Positions 26,338 to 34,717 of a DNA stretch of 64,000 nucleotides are shown in pieces. Position numbers and translations under genes: made by a program. The stretch is from positions 12,563 through 76,562 of the forward strand of contig CAWARM010000016.1 of the NCBI GenBank assembly GCA_963784425.1, written 5' to 3'. Positions within the stretch are counted from its first letter, which is position 1. Every line of letters starts with the position of its first letter. The notes under the pieces were generated by a model, which did not search any database, was not told where the DNA came from, and worked only from the letters and a program-made list of their open reading frames with translations. Origin of the DNA: SHZL01 sp963784425 (lineage in GTDB: Bacteria > Pseudomonadota > Gammaproteobacteria > Xanthomonadales > SZUA-36).

Positions 26338-26352
26338 TGCAAGCGTCTTGCA
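26338..26352. promoter_or_regulatory. Palindrome upstream of kup
   Basis: TGCAAG CGT CTTGCA is a perfect six-base inverted repeat with a three-base centre, about 43 bp before the kup start. It may be an operator or part of the kup promoter; no regulator was recognised. Confidence 0.35.
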
Positions 26353-26394
26353 TAAGCCTAGTCTGCGCACCACTTTATCCAAGAGGTAACAAAC

Positions 26395-28324
26395 TTGACT
26401 ACCGTTACATTGCCCGCATCCGGCTTCACAGCAAACCGCGCACGATACATCTGTCCCCGGACAATCGACTGCGGCGCTGACACTGCTTGCCCTCGGCATC
26501 GTGTACGGCGACATCGGCACCAGCCCATTGTACGCGGTCAAGGAAACGTTCAACCCGCAGCATGGCATTCCGCTTACAGCGGAGAACATCCTTGGTGGCC
26601 TGTCGTGCATTTTCTGGGCGCTGATGATCGTGGTGAGCCTCAAATACGTCGCGCTGGTACTGCGCGCCAACAACCGCGGCGAAGGCGGCATCATGGCGTT
26701 GCTGGCGTTGACCATCGCTTCAATCGGCGAGCGGCCACGCTTGCGCGCTACGCTGCTGATCATCGGGGTATTCGGCGCCGCATTGTTTTATGGCGACGCC
26801 GTGTTGACGCCAGCGATTTCGGTACTGTCCGCGATCGAAGGACTGGAGGTTGGCACCGCCGCTTTCAAGCCCTACATCGTGCCGCTTTCCACCGGCATTT
26901 TGATCGGCCTGTTCCTGATCCAGAAGCAAGGCACGGGTGTGGTCGGCATGCTATTCGGGCCGGTGTGCGCGCTGTGGTTTACATCCCTGGCCACATGCGG
27001 CCTATGGAACATCAGCAAGAACCCCGCGATTCTTGCAGCTCTCAATCCGTTACGGGCGCTGCACTTCGTCACAGCGCACGGGGCCGCATCCTTCGTGGTG
27101 CTGGGATCGGTGCTGCTGGCCATTACGGGCGCCGAGGCGCTGTACGCTGACATGGGGCATTTCGGCAAGCGCGCCATCCGCATCGCCTGGTTCAGCCTGG
27201 TCGCACCCGCGCTGGTTCTGAACTATTTTGGCCAGGGTGCGCTGCTTATGAGCGACGCCAGCACACTGGAAAACCCTTTCTACCACGCCTTCCCGCAGTG
27301 GGCACTGTACCCGATGGTCGCGCTCGCCACGGCCGCAACGGTGATCGCCTCGCAAGCTACCATCTCGGGTGCGTACTCGATCACCCAGCAGGCGATCCAG
27401 CTGGGTTACCTGCCGCGCATGTCGATCGTACATACCTCCCACAGGACCATGGGGCAGATCTATGTGCCGGTGATCAACTGGATATTGCTTGCCGCCGTGG
27501 CAGCGGCAGTCATTGGGTTCGGCTCGTCCAGCCAGCTCGCTTCGGCCTATGGTGTGGCGGTGATGGGCACGATGCTGGTCACCACCCTGCTCACTTTTTT
27601 CGTGATTCGCTACGGCTGGGGTTACCCATTCTGGGTATGCGTGCTGGCAACCGGCTTCTTCGCCCTCATCGACACGACGTTTTTCGCCTCCGCCCTGTTC
27701 AAGGTTTTCGACGGCGGTTGGTTTCCGCTGTTGCTCGGCGCCCTGATCTTTGGCCTCATGTTCACGTGGCGGAGTGGTCGCACGCGGTTGCTCGAACAAC
27801 TGCGCGCTTCATCCATCCCACTGGCGCCGTTTCTCGTCTCGCTGTTTAGCTCACCGCCACAGCGCGTACCTGGCACCGCGGTGTTCCTCACCTCGACGCC
27901 GAATGTGACACCACACGCCATGCTCCACAGCCTCAAACATTACAAGACACTGCATGAGCGTAATGTTTTCTTGACGGTGGCCTTCCTCGACGTGCCCTGG
28001 GTTGCATTCGAGGGCAGGGTGGCATGCGAACAGCTCGGCCACGACTGCTGGCGGGTGACGGTGCGCTACGGGTTCATGAACAGCCCCGACATCGGCGCGG
28101 CGCTCGAACTCTGCGGCCCGGCCGGATTGCAGCTTGAACCCATGGACGTATCCTACTTCCTCTCGCGCGAAAAGATCGTGCCGTCCGGAAACCACAAGGG
28201 CCTGGCCGCGCAGTGGCGCGATCGCGTATTCGCATTGATGGCGCGGAATGCCGGCAGCGTCACTGACTTTTTCAACATCCCGTCCAACCGGGTGGTCGAG
28301 CTCGGATCGCGGGTGGAGATCTGA
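26395..28324 (+). CDS. kup: Kup-type potassium transporter, frameshift near the start
   Basis: The KUP/HAK/KT family is unmistakable: LALGIVYGDIGTSPLYAVKE, then RANNRGEGGIMALLAL, then SLVAPALVLNYFGQGALL, twelve membrane helices and a C-terminal cytoplasmic domain ending in N-R-V-V-E-L-G-S-R-V-E-I. It imports K+ with protons across the inner membrane. The long frame has no proper start: its first usable codon, GTG 26501, falls inside a conserved motif. A TTG at 26395 with AGAGGT upstream is the probable start, in a different frame, and one extra base near 26430 would join them. The region upstream is shared with the divergent kdpD/kdpE-like pair. Confidence 0.9.
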
Positions 28325-28367
28325 GAAAATCGTTCTTAGGAGGAAATCATCCGGGGGGCAATCCCGG

Positions 28368-29066
28368 TCAATTGGCCGTTTTCAGATAGCCACTGTTCTG
28401 CACCACCACCGTCAGGTTCTTCGCCGGTGCATCCAGCGTGGACTCAGAAGCGTATACCGTGCCATCGGGCAGTGTGGACATGATCACGCCCAGGTTGACC
28501 GCATCCGAGGGATCATCCAGGTAGGAAGCCACGCTCAGGCCCTTCATCTGGTTGTTGGCCAGGTTAATACTCACGTCGAGGCTGTCACCGGGTTTCTCGT
28601 AGTTCGCAAACGCCAGCTTCACTTCTGCGCCTGAGCCTGCAAGCTGCAGTGTAACGTCACCGGCATCCTTGACCGCTTGTATTTTCGCCGGATCCGGCGG
28701 TACATACGATTTAACCAGTGCGACCGCACTCTGCATGTAGCTGGTCAGTTCTTCTTTTTTGTTGGCCGCGATGCGTCCACGCAGTCCCGGAGGTGGTGCA
28801 GCCTGCGGAGAGGCGCTGACTTCCACTTTTTGCAACACGCCATCCACGCCGTAGTAGCAGCGCTTTTGCACGCTGGATTTCACTTCACCGTTAAGGCTGA
28901 TATTGGTGGTTTCAATCCACTGGTAATGACGCAGCGAGACCTGGCTGGCTGCCAGGTTCGCTTTGAGTGCATCGACCCGCTCCGCAGCCCCTGGTTGCTG
29001 GGCCTGTGCCGCAGCGCAAAGCAAAATGAGCAGAATGGAAAGACTGGCGAACCGTTGTGTATTCAC
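28368..29066 (-). CDS. Exported protein of unknown function
   Basis: About 232 residues with a signal peptide (FASLSILLILLCAAAQAQ). The GTG start at 29066 is preferred because GGGAG lies nine bases upstream; an ATG at 29090 is in frame but sits at the edge of a type B palindrome. The mature part has LRHYQWIETTNISLNGEVKS, a Lys/Arg patch with one Cys (QKRCYYGVDG), and a C-terminal beta-rich region. It resembles small secreted proteins of unknown function; no catalytic motif was seen. It converges on kup. Confidence 0.65.
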   Translation of the reverse strand: MNTQRFASLSILLILLCAAAQAQQPGAAERVDALKANLAASQVSLRHYQWIETTNISLNGEVKSSVQKRCYYGVDGVLQKVEVSASPQAAPPPGLRGRIAANKKEELTSYMQSAVALVKSYVPPDPAKIQAVKDAGDVTLQLAGSGAEVKLAFANYEKPGDSLDVSINLANNQMKGLSVASYLDDPSDAVNLGVIMSTLPDGTVYASESTLDAPAKNLTVVVQNSGYLKTAN

Positions 29067-29089
29067 TGGGTGATTCTCCCTTCGGAGCA

Positions 29090-29147
29090 ATGGGGGTCAG
29101 AGTAAAGTGCCGGAGTACCTGCTTTGGCACTTTACTCTGACCCCAAT
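29090..29147. repeat. Type B palindrome, copy 2 (AAAGTGCC variant)
   Basis: Arms 29090-29111 and 29126-29147 (core GGGGTCAGAGTAAAGTGCC) flank a 14-base loop. The arms differ at one position near their outer ends. It lies between the exported-protein gene and the end of the metalloprotease gene, both on the minus strand, where it could terminate the latter. Confidence 0.85.
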
Positions 29148-29171
29148 CCTTTGGGAACCCCTGGCTATGCG

Positions 29172-31735
29172 CTATGGTTTCAGATACAGGTGATCAACAA
29201 ACACCGTGTTCCTTTCCCGGTGTCCGGCCACGCGGTTGGTATCGATGACGCGCACAATGATGGTTCCGCTCTGTGCGCCCGGTATGGCAAACGATTGTAT
29301 GTTCCCGGTGCTGGTTAAACTCACAGTGAAGGCCGTCGTCCAGCTGCCGCCGCCGTTGAGGGAATACTGGAAATTAAAGGTATCCCCGTCGGTTGAGCCG
29401 CTGCTCCAGGCATTGGCATAAAGGGTCACGACCTGGCTGGAGCTCAGGGTGAAATTCCAGCGATGCTCCAGGTAGGAGTAGCGCGAGCTGGTCTTGCCAG
29501 AAGAATCACGCTCAGTGATCGATTCGAGGGTGCCGTCGTCGGTTTGCGTATTGGTAAACGTGCCGTTTACCGTTCCTGCTACCAGGGTTTGACCGGTCGC
29601 GACGATCGGCGCGGGCGGTGGCGGCGCCTGGGTGGTGGCGCTGAGGGACGGAGCGGGGCTGGTCTGGTTCCCGCCACATCCCGGGCAATCACGTTAAACG
29701 TGTATGAAGTGCTCGCTGCCAGGCCACTGGCGGTGTAGCTGTTGGACGACCGCCAACCGCTGTTGACGCAACCGCTGCCGCCGGCCAGGCACTGGAAGTT
29801 GTATTGCACCGAGCTCACTGCGTCCGTTGCCACCGTTGCGGTCATGGCGATCGAAGATGAACTGGTCGCTGCTGGTGGGCTGGCCCAGGTCAGCGGGTTT
29901 GGATTTGGTGGGGTGACATCGTTTGCTGGCGGTTGCGTGGTGGCGCTGCTCGATGGTGCGGCGCTGGTCTGGTTACCCGCCACGTCTCGTGCAATCACGT
30001 TGAACGTATACAAAGTGCTGGCCGCCAGGCCATTTGCGGTGTAGCTGTTGGATGATTGCCAGCCGCTATTTACGCAGCCGCTGCCGCCAGCCAGGCACTG
30101 GAAGTTGTACTGCACCGAGCTGACTGCGTCCGTTGCCACCGTTGCGGTCATGGTGATCGCAGAAGAACTGATTGCGGCCGGCAGGACTGCCCAGGTCATA
30201 GGATTCGGTGTCGGGGCCGTGCCGTCGGTTGCACCGGATACCACGCTGCCATTGATAAAGTACTCCCCGAGACTGGCGTAGTCGGAATAGCCGGTTGTCA
30301 GGTCGCCGGTGCCTTCACCGGAGATCAGTAAATGATAGGTGCCGGCGCCTACCGTGGCGCTGACCGAGGCCTTGGTATCGGTTGCCGGATCGTTGGAGCT
30401 TACGAGTGATCCGGCCGCATTGCGCAACTCGACTCTGATGTCCAGGTTGGCTCCGCGACGCGTGGTTGCGCGGTAAAAAGCATCCCATGCGGGTGTAACG
30501 GTCAGGCTGAGCGGGCCTGCTCCCGCCACGAAGGTGAACACGTCCACGTCGGTTCGGGAATTGATCACACCCTTGTTCTCCGGCAGCAGGTTGTGTGGAT
30601 CGAGTTCGGGATTGGACGACACGATCGAGCCGGTCGCTCCGATCAGCAATGCCGTGCCCGATCCTATGGCATTGCCGTGGTCGTCCGTTTTGAGTCCGAG
30701 TTTGCCCTGGATGATGGCCAGATCGTCCTGCGTTTGGTTGGCATCCGGGTATTCGCCCTTGCTCCACTCGGTTACGTTGTTGTAATAGCCATTGCCCATA
30801 ATGGGTGCCCATGACACCAGCCCACTACCGTGTCCCGCGTAATAAGTCGTCGGAGAAGTTCCGCCCAGGCCATCGTGTGACAGGCCCAGGTTGTGACCAA
30901 ATTCGTGTGAAGAAGCCTCGGCGATGTAGGTCTCTACGCCGGGGCCCAGGTGGTTGTAATAGACCAGGGCTGGAGAATAGTACGTATGGTAGTTGGCCAT
31001 GCCAAACACATTGACATAAGCCACGCCGCCGGCACCCTGGCTGGGCATGGCCTTGCCGGTGGCATCGATGTCCGTGGTTACCAGGATACGCCCGGTAGTT
31101 GAATTGAAACTGGCCGGTTGCTCTGTGGTGACGTCGATATTGAAAGGCGCCAGGTCTTCAGCAACGCGGTGCCAGATATCGATGATGCGACCCCGTTCGG
31201 TGTCGCTGAAGTTCGCGGGATTGCCATCGATGTCGTAAGGCACACCTGAAAAAGTGCCCGAGCCCCAGGCAGTATTGGTGAACACATGCCCGTCAAAATC
31301 TATGAACACCTTGTTGGGTGAGCCTGGCCGGCTGTGCAGTATGAATGCATCTGCCAGCACTGCGGCTGAAGCTGCTTCTGTTGTCGGGGTGGTGGCAGCC
31401 TGCTGTTGCAGCGTAGGGTCAGGCAACAAAGTGTCGTCAAAATATACGCCACCTTGGTCATCCACCTTTAAAACTTCCAGATCCGTGCCGGTGAAGGAAA
31501 TATCCTGCAGCCATTTCAGTGCATTGGCGCTGGCCGCAGGGGACAAGCTTTCCAGGCTGCGTTTCAATTGCCCGGGTGGCAGGTCACTGATTTTAACCGG
31601 TTTCCCCCCTCCGAACTGCCGCGAGGCGATCCCCTGGGCGGATTGCGCAAAGGCGCTGCTGGCAAGAAAAACCAGACAAATCAGCGACAAAGGCAGAAGA
31701 ATTGGCGCAAAAAAACGCGAAGTGAAGGTGTGCAT
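29172..31735 (-). CDS. Secreted metzincin-type zinc protease with PPC and repeated Fn3-like domains, one frameshift
   Basis: ATG 31735 (GGAG upstream) gives a signal peptide (ILLPLSLICLVFLASSAFA). The catalytic zinc motif HEFGHNLGLSHDG lies near residue 275, followed by a pre-peptidase C-terminal domain (TDVDVFTFVAGAGPLSLTV ... YHLLISGEGTG). Two nearly identical 102-residue Fn3-like repeats come next, then a C-terminal jelly-roll-like segment. One missing A near 29687 shifts the second repeat: after I-A-R-D-V-A-G the sequence continues in the next frame as NQTSPAPSLSATTQ down to VFVDHLYLKP at 29172. The product is probably an extracellular protease of about 850 residues. Confidence 0.85.
29608..30219 (-). 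repeat. Tandem 306-bp repeat inside the metalloprotease gene
   Basis: Two copies with a period of exactly 306 bases (102 codons) encode Fn3-like domains sharing ATDAVSSVQYNFQCLAGG and S-G-C-V-N-S-G-W. Long identical DNA stretches, including silent positions, indicate a recent duplication. Such a repeat is also a likely cause of local assembly trouble. Confidence 0.85.
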
Positions 31736-31894
31736 ATCCATTGCTCCAGCGCGTACTATGCAGCCGCGCGTTACGACGGAGTTTCCGCTCCATCGGTGGT
31801 CATCCCTGTACCGTAGCAATAGACTGCACGTCTTTTTGCCCTAGAGCAAGTTTTTCGTACGATTTTGTTGCGAGTGCAGGCGGCCGGATTGAGC

Positions 31895-33118
31895 CTACCC
31901 CGGTTTGACCCCCTGTAAAAAACAACCGTACTCCTTGATCTCTTCAAGCCGGCAGCTCCAGTACAACTCGCCGTTATACACTGTCATGTCGGGGCAGCCA
32001 TCACACATGCTCGTACGCCCGTCGGGCAATACGTCAATAGGCTGAATAATCATGAATGACTGCAAGTGGACCCGGTCAAACAGGGAGGATGGATTTTTCA
32101 GCAGGTTTACCAGGTAATGTTTGGCAATGGCGCGTATACGCTGATCTATCAGTGAGAAAAAGGACATGGTCAGGCGACCCATGCGATTGCTCTTGGGTGA
32201 CAAGTAGCTCAGCCAGGTACCTTTGAAGAAATGATGGCCGACCTGAACGGCCTCCATAAACCTGGGCCCCACGTAACCGAATCCACGTTTCTTGCTGGCG
32301 AATCGTGAAGCCAACAGCCACTTGGTGGCATTGGGATCCTGATCGCCGTTCAGATACGCGCAGGGTTGATAGTCCGGGTCCAGCTCACGAATCTTGGCAA
32401 CCACCTGGTGCGCCTTTAACAACTTATCGCCTCCCCATTCAGGCCGTTGATACGTTTTTCTGATATCAACCGGCTGGCCGTTTGCGTGGACTGCAAAATC
32501 CCCTGCCAGTTCGGGTGTTCTGAACAGGATGAACACCATGGTGTGAACCAGGTCAGGGTATTGCTCAGCCCAGGCCATGGTGTCCTTCACTTGATCCAGC
32601 GTATCGATGGACACGGTTTGGTTGAAGGAGCAGGACAGCCCTCCTTCTTCATCAAGCATTTTTGCGAACTTCAGGCGCAATGCGTTGTGCTCTTTCTCGG
32701 TGCTGGCTTTTGAATCGGCCCGGACCTGCGATGTATCAATGTGAAAGGTAAAACCGTAAGCACCGGCATCTTTCAGCTTTTTCAACAGCTTTTTACCCAG
32801 GCCCAGCCCGTTGGTATTGATGATGGGCTTCCAGCCGGCGTCCTTCACCATTTTTACAATTTCAACAATCTGCGGGTGCACCAGAGGATCACCACCGGCA
32901 AGGCTCATGCAATCGCTTTTGCGACGCCGTTTGAACACGGCCAGTTCTTCGGCAATCTGCGCCAGGGACTTGTGGTTTTTAATGTGTGGCCGGTAACAGC
33001 CTTTACATTCCAGATTGCAGTCATCGGTCACTTCCAGCCAGGAAATGGCGTTGTCTGTCAGGGACCAGGGCAGGCGGTAATAGTCTCTGGGGGTCAGTTC
33101 GGCAGCGGTGTTCATCAT
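31895..33118 (-). CDS. Radical SAM enzyme with Cys-rich C-terminus
   Basis: The [4Fe-4S]-SAM motif C-N-L-E-C-K-G-C-Y (Cys34, Cys38, Cys41 from ATG 33118) is followed by S-L-A-G-G-D-P-L (the GGE-like SAM motif) and NTNGLGLGKKLLKKL, as in MoaA/PqqE-like proteins. The C-terminus has several further Cys (SMCDGCPDM, YWSCRLEEI, KEYGCFLQG) that could hold an auxiliary cluster. No precursor peptide or partner gene is next to it. The start is the double ATG with CGGGG upstream; a TTG at 33133 is less likely. A textbook FNR-dependent promoter precedes it. Substrate unknown. Confidence 0.85.
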   Translation of the reverse strand: MMNTAAELTPRDYYRLPWSLTDNAISWLEVTDDCNLECKGCYRPHIKNHKSLAQIAEELAVFKRRRKSDCMSLAGGDPLVHPQIVEIVKMVKDAGWKPIINTNGLGLGKKLLKKLKDAGAYGFTFHIDTSQVRADSKASTEKEHNALRLKFAKMLDEEGGLSCSFNQTVSIDTLDQVKDTMAWAEQYPDLVHTMVFILFRTPELAGDFAVHANGQPVDIRKTYQRPEWGGDKLLKAHQVVAKIRELDPDYQPCAYLNGDQDPNATKWLLASRFASKKRGFGYVGPRFMEAVQVGHHFFKGTWLSYLSPKSNRMGRLTMSFFSLIDQRIRAIAKHYLVNLLKNPSSLFDRVHLQSFMIIQPIDVLPDGRTSMCDGCPDMTVYNGELYWSCRLEEIKEYGCFLQGVKPG

Positions 33119-33133
33119 GTAAAACCCCGGCAA

Positions 33134-33182
33134 AAGGGTACTTTTAGCGTCAAATTCACAGTCCCGCCTTGATGTGCATCAA
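33134..33182 (-). promoter_or_regulatory. Class II FNR/ANR-type promoter of the radical SAM gene
   Basis: TTGATGTGCATCAA (33169-33182) is a perfect match to the FNR consensus. Read on the minus strand, a -10-like TAAAAG lies at 33146-33141, which puts the likely start of transcription near 33134. The box is then centred at about -41.5, the class II activation position. The leader is about 16 bases. Confidence 0.75.
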
Positions 33183-33318
33183 TGGAACTGAGGAAACCGT
33201 GGCTAATAACCATTGGGGGCATCCATGGTCATCGACCGGATCGTGCGAGCCGGGATCCGGCTGACAGAGACAGGTGATGATCCTTCTGAGCTGTCGCCAA
33301 CAGGCAACCGGTGATAAT

Positions 33319-33347
33319 CCGGCGCCGGGCAAATGCTCCGGCGCCGG
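33319..33347. terminator. GC-rich hairpin after the phosphoesterase-like gene
   Basis: CCGGCGCCGG occurs at 33319-33328 and 33338-33347, forming a ten-base stem with a nine-base loop. It sits 18 bases past the stop of the phosphoesterase-like gene on the minus strand. There is no T-run, so termination would have to be stem-driven or Rho-aided. Confidence 0.4.
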
Positions 33348-33364
33348 CCTGTTGTGGCTACTGA

Positions 33365-34419
33365 CTAGTTAAGGACTACGGGAATAAAACTGAATACGTT
33401 CTCAGCATCCGGGTCCACGGTCATTTCCACCCAGCTGTTATCGGCATTGCCAAATACTTCCACCCGGGTGAAGTTGGGGGTCAGGCGGCCGTCATCGTCG
33501 ACCATGGCCTTATCGATTTTGAAATAATGTGAATCGCCGTGTACCAGCAGTACCTGTCCAGGGAAAGTTTGCGTTTCGGCCACGAGCTCGTTCCAAAAGT
33601 CAGAATACCCATTGGCTGCAGTCAATGACGGCAGGAAGGCCCCATCATAACCGCCGTCGCTCAATTCAAACGGGAAGAATATATCCGCCTGGATGACGAT
33701 GACGATGCCGGCGTAGTGCTTGTCCCTGGCTTCGGCGAAGGATTCTTGCAGCCAGGCGACGTTCATCGCGTTGCGCGCGGGGTATTCCGCGGTGGTCGCA
33801 ATGCACTGGGCGTCCGTGCGCGTCGACTTGTTGTGACACAGGCCTTTTGGAAGGAGAAGATCAGCAGCCGTTATCAGGTTGTTATTGCTGCCTGGAATGT
33901 GCAGCGACACGAATTCCACCTCGTTCTTCTCAAAGCGGCTGTTCTCGCTGTACTGCCTGCCCCAATGCACCCTGGCGTTTCAGCTTGATGGGGTGAGTGC
34001 CCTGGCTCTCGTTCGTGCTGAAGAACGTCGTGCGCAGATAGCGCCAGCCGCTCGAGTGGATCGTAGCTGCCATTGCTGGTGCGGTGGCAGTCGGTCCATT
34101 CATTATCGCCAAGGGTATACACAGTAGGCGCTTTCAGTCGGTTGAAGATGTCTATCACTTCGGCACCGATGGCCGCGTCCGTGCACAGGGAGCTGCCGCT
34201 CTTGGTATCACCGGCAAACAGGGTGAAATCCAGCCTGTGGTCATTCATCGACTCAATGGTCTGGTCCACCAAAGCCGCACTGTCATCGTAGAATTCGTCC
34301 CCCCACAGCGCCACTTTCAGCACCTTGTGGGAGTCATTGTCTTCCCTGGCTTGCACAGCCTGGGGAATGCTTATCACGGCCGCCAGAATAAACGCCGCTT
34401 TCCATGATGGATTACGCAT
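33365..34419 (-). CDS. Secreted calcineurin-like phosphoesterase relative, two frameshifts
   Basis: Reconstructed as about 350 residues: a signal peptide (AAFILAAVISIPQAVQA), then KVALWGDEFYDD, FTLFAGDTKSGS, YTLGDNEWTDC, IVIQADIFFP and LLVHGDSHYFKID, in the order of the metallophosphoesterase signature but with substitutions (GDNE for GNHE, GDSH for GHxH). Metal binding may therefore be altered. The frames change near 34045 (into YLRTTFFSTNESQGTHPIKL) and near 33973 (into HWGRQYSENSRFEKNEVEF); an extra G explains the second. No operon partner. Confidence 0.72.
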
Positions 34420-34717
34420 AGATTACCTCGATGTCATAGGGTTGAAGTTCTGAGAAACACTCTCATCCGATTTGCAGGGAACAGCATAGGACTCGCGCAT
34501 GACTGCGCCATTACGGTAGCGTTTCATTTTGGTGACGAGGGCCGGTTTCGCCACCCTGGCGCTCAGGCCAGACTCGCTTTGCCGAGTGCCTGCTTCGCCT
34601 TGACGCGTTGGTTTAAACCTCCATGACGAGAGGCACGTCTCAGCACAGGGTAAGTAAGCGCAATCTGGCGCCGTAAAATTGCGCTATCAAACTGCGCCCA
34701 AACTTCCTGGAGCTTTT

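Noticed and set aside
26167..26763. Minus-strand reading frame of 198 codons across the kdpD-kup region
   Set aside because: It is antisense to the conserved kup coding region and has no family resemblance apart from its last codons, which are the kdpD start.
29608..30219. The 306-bp direct repeat as a mobile element
   Set aside because: The period is an exact number of codons and encodes a protein domain in frame, so it is an internal gene duplication.
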